Assembly (NCBI RefSeq): GCF_004375085.3
Contig: NZ_SNAQ03000013.1
Span: forward strand, 135,208-199,207
DNA from: Lewinella sp. W8
GTDB taxonomy: Bacteria; Bacteroidota; Bacteroidia; Chitinophagales; Saprospiraceae
Direction: 5' to 3'
DNA: 64,000 bases
Shown here: piece after piece, positions 8,965 through 16,853 of the stretch
How the letters are laid out: every line of letters begins with the position of its first letter
Numbering within the stretch: the stretch's first letter is position 1
Notes under the pieces: model-generated
Seen by the model: the letters and a program-made list of their open reading frames with translations, nothing else
Databases searched by the model: none
What the model was told of the DNA's origin: nothing
Made by a program: the position numbers and the translations under genes

Positions 8965-9720
8965 ATGAATCAACGACTACCACGCCGTCTACTCCTGGTG
9001 CTGTCCTGCCTGGCCATGATCCCCTTTTCGGCTTTTGGCCAGCGGGAAGGCTGGCCTCCCGCTACTTCATTAGAATTTACCCTCACCCAGCGATTCAATA
9101 ATTCCGGAGAGGAATATACCTTCCAAAGCTCCACCGGTCCTAACGTTGATTATCGGGTGGTAGAGCAGAGCTCCCACTCTTTATTGGCGGGCTTGCTCCT
9201 GCGCAAGGAACAGCTGAACGGAAAGTATCTTACCTACGGCATCCGCGGAATCAGTTGGGAAAAGCATGCCTCTACCATTTTTCGGTTTGATCGGGACAAT
9301 GAAATTTTGGAAATCATTGGTCTGGGAGAAACCTCCACCTTTGAAATCGGCTTTCGTTACGAACGGGGACGGGTAATTGGTCACCCGGCGGCCAACCGAC
9401 GGGTCAAAATCAGCCTGGGAATCTTTGCGGATCCCCGGTTTCGGACAATTAGGAGGGTTTCCTTTACCCCGGCCGGATTCCCTTACCGACGACATGAACT
9501 GGGCGTGGAACTGGGGCCCAATTTCTCCCTGGGCTGGAAGGTCGCCGATCGGGTCCGCATCACCGCCGGGGTTCCCATGCCGGTTTTCCGCTTTGACGTC
9601 GCGCAAATATTCTTTGATAATCCGCTGATTACGGAACCCGAACGGACAAATTCGGAGGTGAATCTGGACGTTGATTTTCGGCAGATTCAGTTGCAGTTCG
9701 GGTTACGGGTAGGGCTGTAG
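8965..9720 (+). CDS. outer-membrane beta-barrel-like protein
   Basis: 251 residues from the ATG at 8965, which begins a standard signal peptide (LLLVLSCLAMIPFSAFGQ). The mature sequence is made of alternating amphipathic strands and turns (RFNNSGEEYTFQSS, GIRGISWEKHASTIFRF, KISLGIFADPRFRTIRRVSF) and ends in an aromatic-poor but strand-like QIQLQFGLRVGL. This is typical of an eight- to ten-stranded outer-membrane barrel of the type common in Bacteroidota. I do not recognise a specific family. It is divergent from the NTF2-like lipoprotein gene. Confidence 0.65.
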   Translation: MNQRLPRRLLLVLSCLAMIPFSAFGQREGWPPATSLEFTLTQRFNNSGEEYTFQSSTGPNVDYRVVEQSSHSLLAGLLLRKEQLNGKYLTYGIRGISWEKHASTIFRFDRDNEILEIIGLGETSTFEIGFRYERGRVIGHPAANRRVKISLGIFADPRFRTIRRVSFTPAGFPYRRHELGVELGPNFSLGWKVADRVRITAGVPMPVFRFDVAQIFFDNPLITEPERTNSEVNLDVDFRQIQLQFGLRVGL

Positions 9721-9858
9721 GTAGGCTTCAGAAAGTGAAGCGGAATACGGAGGCACGCGTGCAGGTGCAAAGAATACTTGTGGGGCCATGTTTAATAAAA
9801 TTCCTCGCTGCTGAAACTTATCCCGTACGGAAAGGACGTTATTGAGCAAAGTATATTA

Positions 9859-10953
9859 ATGCCAGGACAAAATCCTAAAATCGTTGACGCCTACGACCAG
9901 TATGGTGACTTTATCCTCAGCCAGTATTTCGCGCTGCTTCACGATCAGGCACCCTCCAAGCTCAGCCTGTGGCTGACCATTGAGGGGGGGAAGCAGGTAG
10001 CGGAGCAATGTTTGCGGTTGATCGACCGGGAGCAATACCAGCTTACGCAACTGCGCAAGCGATGGTCGCTATCCACTACCCGGGAAGATGTTCCCGAGAA
10101 TGACGAAATCCGGGGACTGACGCTCGTCAGTCATCGGGCACCGCTCTGCCTGGAACTTACCCTCAACGAGGGAGAATTCGGCGTAGACGTTTATTACGGA
10201 CACACTCACGAAGGACTGGAGCAGTGGGTAAGAAAACAACTGACCACCATCCGGGATGAATTTGGCCGCTCGGATCTTCCCGTATTCAGTATCCTGACCC
10301 GCACCCGTGGTGGTTTTGATACCGAAAAAGTAGACATTGATCGCTTTGACCTTGATCTGGCGGCCAACTACAATGACGACTTCCTCCCGGTAGACCAGGA
10401 CATCCGCCGGTCGATTGAAGACCGGAATTCCGGCCTCGTGCTGCTGCACGGCATTCCCGGAACGGGCAAGACCTCGTACATCAAGTCACTCATGACCGAT
10501 TATGCGGAAAGCAAGTTCATCTTTATTCCCAACGACTTCGTCAATGATTTGCTCAAACCGGAATTCGTCACTTTCCTGATTCGCCAGAAAAATGCCATTT
10601 TGGTGATTGAGGACGCCGAAAAAATCATCGTCTCCCGGGACAACGTCAGTCAACACTCCGTCGTCTCCACCATCCTTCAACTGACGGACGGCCTTTTCAG
10701 TGATTACCTGAACATCAAGGTCATCTGCACCTTCAATACCGATGTCTCGCGGGTAGACAAGGCCCTTTTCCGCAAGGGACGGCTGATTGCCTTTTACGAA
10801 TTCAGGGCACTCAGCCTGGACAAAACCCGGGCACTGTTGGGGGAAAATGGCTACCGGGTTACCGAAGGACTGACCCTGGCGGAGATATACAATTTCGGAG
10901 AGCCGGGTTATTCCGACGCCGACGCAAAACCCCGGATAGGTTTTGCTCGTTAG
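9859..10953 (+). CDS. AAA family ATPase (BCS1/FtsH-like core)
   Basis: 364 residues, no signal peptide, so cytoplasmic. The C-terminal half is an AAA module: Walker A GIPGTGKT (residues 198-205), Walker B ILVIEDAE (about 247-254), then a sensor region with CTFNTD and an arginine-rich KALFRKGRL. The N-terminal 170 residues have no family I can name; they may confer target binding. It is separated by 63 bases from the THI5-like gene. BCS1-like AAA proteins handle folded substrates, but the partner here cannot be deduced. Confidence 0.8.
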   Translation: MPGQNPKIVDAYDQYGDFILSQYFALLHDQAPSKLSLWLTIEGGKQVAEQCLRLIDREQYQLTQLRKRWSLSTTREDVPENDEIRGLTLVSHRAPLCLELTLNEGEFGVDVYYGHTHEGLEQWVRKQLTTIRDEFGRSDLPVFSILTRTRGGFDTEKVDIDRFDLDLAANYNDDFLPVDQDIRRSIEDRNSGLVLLHGIPGTGKTSYIKSLMTDYAESKFIFIPNDFVNDLLKPEFVTFLIRQKNAILVIEDAEKIIVSRDNVSQHSVVSTILQLTDGLFSDYLNIKVICTFNTDVSRVDKALFRKGRLIAFYEFRALSLDKTRALLGENGYRVTEGLTLAEIYNFGEPGYSDADAKPRIGFAR

Positions 10954-11016
10954 GCTGGCGCAGTGGGAGGTCAGCCACCATTCGGCCGTCTCCTTCCCGC
11001 TACCGTTTTAACCGCC

Positions 11017-11937
11017 ATGCCGTCAATGAATACCCTCCGCTTAGCCCTCGACTGGACCCCAAACATCAATCATCTCGGATTTTTCGTGGCCCGGGAAATG
11101 GGCTTTTACGAAGCGGTCGGCTTACGGGTGGACATCAGCGATCCCTCCGCGGATAACTACGCCACTACTCCCGCCAAGAAAGTGGAGTTGGGGCAGGCGG
11201 ATTTTGCGCTCTGTCCGCTGGAGAGTATCATCAGCTACCAAACCAAATCCCAACCCTTTCCCCTCGTGGCCCTGGCGGCCGTATTGTTGGAAGACCTGAG
11301 TGCCATTTCGGTACTTGCGGGAAGTGGAATTGCTCGCCCGGCGGAGCTGGACGGAAGGAAATACGCTTCCTATCGGGCGCGCTACGAAGATGAGATTGTC
11401 CGACAAATGATCCGGAACGATGGCGGAAGGGGAGATTTGAAGATTATCTATCCGGATAAACTGGGAATCTGGGACACGCTGCTGAATAAGACGGCGGACG
11501 CCACCTGGATCTTCCTCAACTGGGAGGGCGTGGCGGCGGAACGGGCCGAAATTCCCCTGCGCAACTTCCGGATGCGGGATTATACCGTGCCTTATTCCTA
11601 TTCGCCCGTCATTGCGGCTAACGGCTCCTTGCTTGAAGAAAAAAAGGAGCTACACCAAAAATTTCTGGAGGCTACCCGGAGGGGTTTCCTCCATTATCGG
11701 GCAGACCGCGAAGCGGCCCTGGAAATCCTCCGGCAACGATTACCGGCGGACGAACAGGACTTCGACCTTCAACGGGCCCTGGAGGTGTCGGCTTCCGCTT
11801 TTGGGGATGAGGGTACCTGGGGCCGGATGAATTCCGCCAACGTGCAGACCTTTCTCGACTGGTTGCGCCGGCGGGGCCTGGACCAAAGCACCCTGACCCC
11901 AAGTGATTTGATGGCCGATCTCTGGCAGGCCCGGTAA
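11017..11937 (+). CDS. THI5/NMT1-like substrate-binding-fold protein, cytosolic
   Basis: 306 residues from the ATG at 11017 (a second ATG lies at 11026; the frame upstream is open but non-homologous in character). The start region LRLALDWTPNINHLGFFVAREMGFYEAVGLRV is the signature of the NMT1/THI5/SsuA periplasmic-binding-protein-like fold, with VELGQADFALCPLESII following. Family members bind thiamine precursors, nitrate or sulfonates for ABC import. Unlike ABC binding proteins it has no signal peptide or lipobox, and no permease or ATPase gene is adjacent. It also lacks the Cys-rich CCCFC motif of yeast THI5, so HMP-P synthesis from PLP is not supported. Confidence 0.8.
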   Translation: MPSMNTLRLALDWTPNINHLGFFVAREMGFYEAVGLRVDISDPSADNYATTPAKKVELGQADFALCPLESIISYQTKSQPFPLVALAAVLLEDLSAISVLAGSGIARPAELDGRKYASYRARYEDEIVRQMIRNDGGRGDLKIIYPDKLGIWDTLLNKTADATWIFLNWEGVAAERAEIPLRNFRMRDYTVPYSYSPVIAANGSLLEEKKELHQKFLEATRRGFLHYRADREAALEILRQRLPADEQDFDLQRALEVSASAFGDEGTWGRMNSANVQTFLDWLRRRGLDQSTLTPSDLMADLWQAR

Positions 11938-12114
11938 AGTCAGTTGGCGATGGCACCCGGGGAAACCGCGCCCGGCGCAGTCCGGGGGGCGTAGCCGGCA
12001 CCTGCGACCTCGCCAAGAAATCAATACCTTCCCGCGCTACCGGAATTTCCTCCTCCTGAACTTTTTGGTATCCCTTCGCATTCCCGTACTTTCCCCTCCT
12101 CCAAACCGGAATTC

Positions 12115-14019
12115 TTGACCGACGAACAGCAACAGGCTATTACTCATCTGCGGGAGCTCGTGCAAATGGAGCGGGCCGAAGAGCGTAAACTGCACCTGGA
12201 CATCATTCAAGCTATGCCGCTTACCCGGCGGGTGGAAAAGGGATACAGCTGGTATCCGCTCCAGGTCATCCAGAGTGGTTACGGGATTGGCGGAAGGCCT
12301 ACCGTCACCGTCCAGCGGGAAGGGGAAGAGTCCCATCAGTTTCGCGCCGGGACTTCGGTAAATTTGTTCAGTACCCAGCCCATGGTCAAGTCGCCCCAAC
12401 GCGCCGGGGTGATCAAGTACGTGAAGAAAAACCGGATGAAAATCATCCTCGGCGGCGAAGACCTCCCCGACTGGCTGCAGAACGGTGGGGTGGGGGTGGA
12501 CCTCATGTTTGACGAACGGACCTACGTGGAAATGGACCGGGCGCTGCAGCGACTGGAATCCGCCAAGGGACGCCTGAAGGAGTTGCGGGACGTCCTGATG
12601 GGTATCCGACCGGCCGAGTACCGGCCCGTGGCCCCGGAGGAAGTTACTCACCTCACGGAACTCAATCCCAGTCAGCAGCGGGCGGTGGCGCACATTCTGG
12701 GGGCGGATCATCTGGCGCTGGTCCATGGCCCTCCGGGGACGGGGAAGACCACTACGCTGGTGGCGGCGGTCGGGGAACTGCTGCAAACCGAAAATCAGAT
12801 ACTTTTCTGCACGCCGAGTAATTCGGCGGCGGACCTGGTGGCGCTCCGCCTGACGAATCGGGGGCACAAGGTGGTGCGCATCGGTAACATCAGCCGGGTG
12901 GAGGAAGAGGTGATGCGGCTTACGCTGGATCAGCAAATTGCCGAACATCCCGATACCCAGCAGGTAAAAAAACTCCGCCGGGAAGCCGCCGATATCCGCA
13001 AGAAGGCCAAGCGCGCCCGGGGGCGCGACAAGGGATTGCTGTTCCGGGATGCCGGGCAGCTGTCCGGCTGGGCCAAGCAGCTGGAGGACCGGCTGCTGGA
13101 TTACCTGATCGATTCGGCCGAAGTCATCGTTTGCACCCTGGTGGGGGCCGCGGCCAGTATGCTGGACAAGCGGGAGTTCCGCACCTGCATCATCGACGAG
13201 GCCGCTCAGGCCCTGGAACCGGCCACCTGGATACCGATCCTCAAGGCCAACCGGGTCGTTCTGGCCGGTGATCCTTACCAACTTCCCCCAACGGTCAAGA
13301 GCCGGAAAGCAGAGAAGGGCGGTCTGTCCGTCACCCTGATGGAGAAGTGCCTGGCCCGGGAAATCACTCAGGATGATGAACGGCAGTATGCCCTGCTGGA
13401 GGTGCAGTATCGCATGAACGAGCGGATCATGGGCTACAGCAACGCCCACTTTTACGGTGGTCAATTGCGGGCCGCGGAGATGGTCGCCCAGCGCAGTCTG
13501 CCGGGCGTACCGCTGGCGGAGTCCGTGGTGTTCATCGATACGGCCGGCACCGGTTTTGAGGAAAAACTACACCCCCGGTTTCAGTCCCGCTACAACGACG
13601 GGGAGCTGAACGTCATGGTGGAGCACCTCCTGGATTTGCGGGGGTTGACGCCCCCGGAGGAACCGCTGCCGAGCATCGCCGTGATCACCCCCTACCGGGA
13701 ACAGGTACGGGTGGCCGAAGACCTCTTCGACGCCGAAGAAAGACTGGCGGGCATGGAGCTGGCGGTCAATACCGTCGACGGCTTTCAGGGCCGCGAACGC
13801 GACGTGGTGTACATCTCGCTGGTGCGGTCCAACGAGAAAGGAGAAATTGGCTTCCTGGCGGATTACCGCCGGATGAACGTGGCGCTGACCCGCGCCAAAA
13901 AGTACCTGATCGTCATTGGGGATAGTGCTACCGTGGGGCAGGATCCCTTCTTCGCGGGTTTTCTGGAGTACGTGGAAAAGCAGGGACTGTACCAGACGGC
14001 CTGGGAATACATGCGCTAG
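12115..14019 (+). CDS. UPF1/IGHMBP2-type superfamily 1 helicase
   Basis: 634 residues starting at a TTG; I see no ATG that would keep the N-terminal barrel. A beta-barrel insert (about 80-140) precedes helicase core 1A with Walker A GPPGTGKT (205-212), DEAAQ box (361-365) and GDPYQLPP (about 381-388). Core 2A has YRMNERIMGY, TVDGFQGRERDVVYISLVRS and NVALTRAKKYLIVIG, the classical SF1B UPF1-like motifs V and VI. It should unwind RNA or DNA 5' to 3' at the expense of ATP. Bacterial IGHMBP2-like proteins have mostly unclear roles. The gene stands alone. Confidence 0.92.
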   Translation: MTDEQQQAITHLRELVQMERAEERKLHLDIIQAMPLTRRVEKGYSWYPLQVIQSGYGIGGRPTVTVQREGEESHQFRAGTSVNLFSTQPMVKSPQRAGVIKYVKKNRMKIILGGEDLPDWLQNGGVGVDLMFDERTYVEMDRALQRLESAKGRLKELRDVLMGIRPAEYRPVAPEEVTHLTELNPSQQRAVAHILGADHLALVHGPPGTGKTTTLVAAVGELLQTENQILFCTPSNSAADLVALRLTNRGHKVVRIGNISRVEEEVMRLTLDQQIAEHPDTQQVKKLRREAADIRKKAKRARGRDKGLLFRDAGQLSGWAKQLEDRLLDYLIDSAEVIVCTLVGAAASMLDKREFRTCIIDEAAQALEPATWIPILKANRVVLAGDPYQLPPTVKSRKAEKGGLSVTLMEKCLAREITQDDERQYALLEVQYRMNERIMGYSNAHFYGGQLRAAEMVAQRSLPGVPLAESVVFIDTAGTGFEEKLHPRFQSRYNDGELNVMVEHLLDLRGLTPPEEPLPSIAVITPYREQVRVAEDLFDAEERLAGMELAVNTVDGFQGRERDVVYISLVRSNEKGEIGFLADYRRMNVALTRAKKYLIVIGDSATVGQDPFFAGFLEYVEKQGLYQTAWEYMR

Positions 14020-14060
14020 GGCATGTCTAACCAGCGGTAGGCTCCGATAAGCAGGAGATG

Positions 14061-14372
14061 CTATTGCGGTTCGGAAAACTCCCCCGTAGCCGCCATGATC
14101 TCCGACAACAGGAGCCCGCTGCCGCCACCGAAGTGGCGGATCACCCGACAATCGTAGGGAGCCCCATCGAGATACTGCCGCAGCCGGGCCTCTCCCTCAC
14201 CGTCGATGCCCGTACCGAGCAGGACGACGTCAAACGGCTGCTCCTGTAGCAGACTCAGGGCTTGCTCAACGCCGTCGGCGGCGCTGCCCGTCCACTGGTC
14301 ATTTTTGTTGACCAGGCGATTCATGACGGCCAGGATTTCGGGATGGTGGGATACGGATAGGATGGATAGCAT
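14061..14372 (-). CDS. degenerate receiver-like protein
   Basis: 103 residues resembling a shortened CheY-type receiver: ILSVSHHPEILAVMNRLV replaces the usual start with the acidic pair, and FDVVLLGTGIDGEGEARLRQYL occupies the position of the phospho-acceptor strand, where a Gly/Thr sits in place of Asp. If it is a receiver it probably cannot be phosphorylated in the normal way. The last strand and helix are partly missing. It lies upstream of no kinase gene. Its ATG at 14372 is 51 bases past the nitroreductase stop, so the two may share a transcript. Confidence 0.6.
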   Translation of the reverse strand: MLSILSVSHHPEILAVMNRLVNKNDQWTGSAADGVEQALSLLQEQPFDVVLLGTGIDGEGEARLRQYLDGAPYDCRVIRHFGGGSGLLLSEIMAATGEFSEPQ

Positions 14373-14387
14373 GGGGGAGATGTTGTA

Positions 14388-14416
14388 ATCCCCTCCGGCC
14401 AGCGGCCGGAGGGGAT
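14388..14416 (-). terminator. strong hairpin after nitroreductase gene
   Basis: Perfect 13-bp stem (ATCCCCTCCGGCC and its complement) with a three-base loop AGC, just downstream of the nitroreductase stop on the minus strand. There is no clear T-tract, so it may act as a weak terminator or stabilise the 3' end. Confidence 0.5.
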
Positions 14417-14422
14417 CAAAGT

Positions 14423-15070
14423 TTACACGGTTTGGAAGAGCTCGTCCAGTGGCAGACGCACCTTGGCCAGGTGCTGGTAGGCGTCTTCTGCGGAGCGGTA
14501 GCCCACGGGGACGGCCACGGTGGCTTCGAGGCCCTGCTCCTTGAGGCCGAGAATTTCGTCGTACTTGGCGGGATCAAAGCCTTCCATCGGACAGGCATCC
14601 ACGCGCAGGGTTGCCGCGGCGGTCAGCAGATTGCCCACGGCGATGTAGGTCTGGCGACGGTTCCATTCCGTCGTTACCTCCGCCCCCTTGGCGGCCACGC
14701 TTCCCTTGATGGTGTTTCCGTAACCCTCTAGGGCACTGACGTCAACTCCCCGGGCGTCGGCAATGCGGGCCATGAAGTCGTCCACGTAGTTCTCGGACAT
14801 GTCCAGTTTGTAGGCGAAAACGAACAGGTGGGATGCATCCGTGATCTGGGTCTGACCGTAGGAAGCCGCCTTAAGTTGTTCGCGCACTTCGGGGTTTTCG
14901 ACGATCAGTACCCGGAACGGCTGCAGGCCGTAGGAGGTGGGCGTCAGGTTAATGGCTTCCATCAGGAAGCTTACATCCTCGGCGGACAGCTTCCGCGTGG
15001 GATCAAATTTCTTGGTGGCGTAGCGCCAGTTCAGGTCAGCGAGCAGACTGGTTTGGGTGGGAGTATCCAT
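14423..15070 (-). CDS. NAD(P)H-dependent nitroreductase family oxidoreductase
   Basis: 215 residues with the NfsB-type layout: RYATKKFDP near the N-terminus (FMN phosphate contacts), TPTSYGLQPFRVLIVENPEVRE (residues about 42-64), then WNRRQTYIAVGNLLTAAATLRVDACPMEGFDPAKYDEILGL, the stretch that contacts FMN and builds the dimer interface, and VAVPVGYRS at the end. Such flavoproteins reduce quinones, nitro compounds or enones with NAD(P)H in the cytoplasm. It is followed on the same strand by the pirin gene upstream, another oxidative-stress associated family. Its length matches the family. Confidence 0.92.
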   Translation of the reverse strand: MDTPTQTSLLADLNWRYATKKFDPTRKLSAEDVSFLMEAINLTPTSYGLQPFRVLIVENPEVREQLKAASYGQTQITDASHLFVFAYKLDMSENYVDDFMARIADARGVDVSALEGYGNTIKGSVAAKGAEVTTEWNRRQTYIAVGNLLTAAATLRVDACPMEGFDPAKYDEILGLKEQGLEATVAVPVGYRSAEDAYQHLAKVRLPLDELFQTV

Positions 15071-15117
15071 AATTGGGGCGCCAAATGGCGAATTTTGTGG
15101 TTATGATGTTTGGGGGA

Positions 15118-15145
15118 GGGAGGCGACGGTTTTCCGTCGCCTCCC
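15118..15145 (-). terminator. hairpin after pirin gene
   Basis: A perfect 12-bp stem GGGAGGCGACGG with a TTTT loop lies 23 bases beyond the pirin stop on the minus strand, before the nitroreductase start. It lacks a following T-run, so intrinsic termination is possible but not certain. Confidence 0.45.
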
Positions 15146-15167
15146 CTCCCTGGATAATGCACTTGCT

Positions 15168-15884
15168 TTAGTTCAGGTTCATGGGCACTTCCATGAGCAA
15201 CAGACGGGCGTCTTTGGTGGCGGTAATGTCCAGACGATCCGTATCCCAGATGCCCAGGCCGTCCCGGCGCTCGAGTATCTGGTCACCGATGGTGACGGAA
15301 CCTTCCAGGACGAAGGCGTAAACGCCATTGCCGGCCTTCTTCAGTTCGTATTCCGTGGCCGTGCCGTGGTGGAGGTTACCCAGGTGAAACCAGGCATCCT
15401 GATTGATGTGTACGCCTTCGTCTTCCGGACTGGGAGAGACGATTTGCGTCAGTTTATTATCCAGTTGAGCTTCGTCGAGCGTAATCTGGCTGTAGTTGGG
15501 GGTGATGTCCCGACTTTTAGGAAAAACCCAAATTTGCAGAAAGTCTACCGGGCGGTCGGCGTTGGCGTTCATCTCACTGTGAAACACTCCGGTGCCGGCG
15601 CTCATGGCCTGAATGTCGCCTTCCTTAATGACCGTTTCGTTACCCATCGAATCCTCGTGGCGTAGGTCCCCGGAGATGGGAATGGAAATGATTTCCATGT
15701 TGTCGTGGGGGTGCTTACCGAAGCCGCGTCCGGGAGCAACGTGATCATCATTCAGCACCCGCAGCGCGCCAAAGTGAACCCGCTCCGGGTTGTAGTAATT
15801 GGCAAAACTGAAGGTGTGGTTGGATTCCAACCAGCCGTGGTTAGCGTTTCCACGGGTGTCCGCTTTATGAAGGATGGTTTTCAT
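15168..15884 (-). CDS. pirin family protein
   Basis: 238 residues forming a bicupin. The N-terminal cupin shows the pirin metal site GFGKHPHDNMEIISI with a later HEDSMG, giving the His/His/His/Glu set that binds iron in this family. The start MKTILHKADTRGNANHGWLESNHTFSFANYYNP is typical of the YhhW/YhaK branch, some of which act as quercetin dioxygenases, while others sense redox state. The gene is on the same strand as the nitroreductase gene, 97 bases upstream of it. Confidence 0.93.
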   Translation of the reverse strand: MKTILHKADTRGNANHGWLESNHTFSFANYYNPERVHFGALRVLNDDHVAPGRGFGKHPHDNMEIISIPISGDLRHEDSMGNETVIKEGDIQAMSAGTGVFHSEMNANADRPVDFLQIWVFPKSRDITPNYSQITLDEAQLDNKLTQIVSPSPEDEGVHINQDAWFHLGNLHHGTATEYELKKAGNGVYAFVLEGSVTIGDQILERRDGLGIWDTDRLDITATKDARLLLMEVPMNLN

Positions 15885-16014
15885 GGCGTAAATAATTGTT
15901 GTACATACATTAATTGTTGGGGATTGAAAAAGTTCAATCGCTGCCCCCTAATTTTCGTTCGGGCCATCTTTGGATAAAAAATCCTTCTATCGGTAACTAT
16001 TTTTTGTCTGGGGC

Positions 16015-16045
16015 TTGTTCACTTACGCAGCGGGCATTACTTTTG
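16015..16045 (+). promoter_or_regulatory. Bacteroidota-type promoter of tRNA-Leu
   Basis: TTG at 16015-16017 and TACTTTTG at 16038-16045 match the Bacteroidota consensus TTG-N20-TAnnTTTG, 20 bases ahead of the tRNA. The match is exact in both boxes. Confidence 0.6.
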
Positions 16046-16064
16046 CAGCCGCTAACAAATCATC

Positions 16065-16150
<86 letters not shown>

Positions 16151-16156
16151 CCTCAA

Positions 16157-16189
16157 AGCGCCTTCTCCGACGGAGAGGGCGCTTTTTTT
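16157..16189 (+). terminator. rho-independent terminator of tRNA-Leu
   Basis: Stem AGCGCCTTCTCCG/CGGAGAGGGCGCT (one wobble pair) with a single-base apex is followed by seven T residues, starting six bases after the tRNA. Confidence 0.85.
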
Positions 16190-16268
16190 ATGCCCGCTGG
16201 CTTCCGAAAGTATCGGATCATTTGGGCGCTGCGCGCAGGATGCCGTGGATGATGCAAAAGAGCTTCCT

Positions 16269-16724
16269 CTTCGTCGGACGAACTCCATCGCCGTAGGCGA
16301 TGCGTTCGTCCGACGAATGACCGCCCCCCTTTCCTTCCAGGACCGTAATCCCTTGTTGTTGACCCCGCCGAGACCTCGGATCAGCTCGCGCAGCTCGACA
16401 GTTCCGAGGACCGGCTCCCTCTTCGTCGGACGAATTCCCTCGCCGTAGGCGATGCGTTCGTCCGACGAATGACCGACCACCTTTCCTTCCAGGACCGTAA
16501 TCCCTTGCTGTTGACCCCGCCGAGACCTCGGATCAGCTCGCGCAGCTCGACAGTTCCGAGGACCGGCTCCCTCTTCGTCGGACGAATTCCCTCGCCGTAG
16601 GCGATGCGTTCGTCCGACGAATGACCAACCCACTTTCCACTCGGCACCACGACCTCTGCCGTTGACCCAACCGAGACCTCGGATCAGCTCGCGTTGCTCG
16701 ACAGTTCCGAGGACCGGCTCCTTT
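16269..16724. repeat. three tandem 152-bp repeats carrying a structured hairpin element
   Basis: Three direct repeats with an exact 152-base period start at 16269, 16421 and 16573; the third is more diverged in its second half. Each opens with a 50-base hairpin element (16269-16318, 16421-16470, 16573-16622): outer arms TTCGTCGGACGAA and TTCGTCCGACGAA around an inner CATCGCC-GTA-GGCGATG hairpin. The remainder (CCGAGACCTCGG, GCTCGCGCAGCTC) also has short inverted repeats. The open frames crossing this block follow the repeat period and are not genes. The 664-base gap between tRNA terminator and the GGGP synthase gene otherwise holds only the pyrimidine tract. Confidence 0.85.
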
Positions 16725-16805
16725 CCTCAGTCTTCTTCCTTCTTCCTTCTTCCTTCTAACTCCCTTCTCCTCCACCTCACCCTTCCTCTTTCTTCTTCCT
16801 TTCGT
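16721..16805. other. polypyrimidine tract upstream of GGGP synthase gene
   Basis: About 85 bases on the plus strand are almost entirely C and T, with repeated TCTTCCT units, ending some 50 bases before the ATG at 16854. It looks like slipped-strand expansion. It could form triplex DNA or affect transcription, which I cannot judge. Confidence 0.5.
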
Positions 16806-16853
16806 CGTACCTTGTCGGCACAAGTCATTTCCCCACGCTATCTACCTTACTGC

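Noticed and set aside
12037..13464. 475-codon open frame on the minus strand
   Set aside because: It is entirely opposite the UPF1-type helicase gene, has no recognisable domain, and arises from the high GC content.
16269..16724. Possible CRISPR array
   Set aside because: The units are 152-base direct repeats with no unique spacers of regular length and no cas genes; the same check rules out the 42-kb array.
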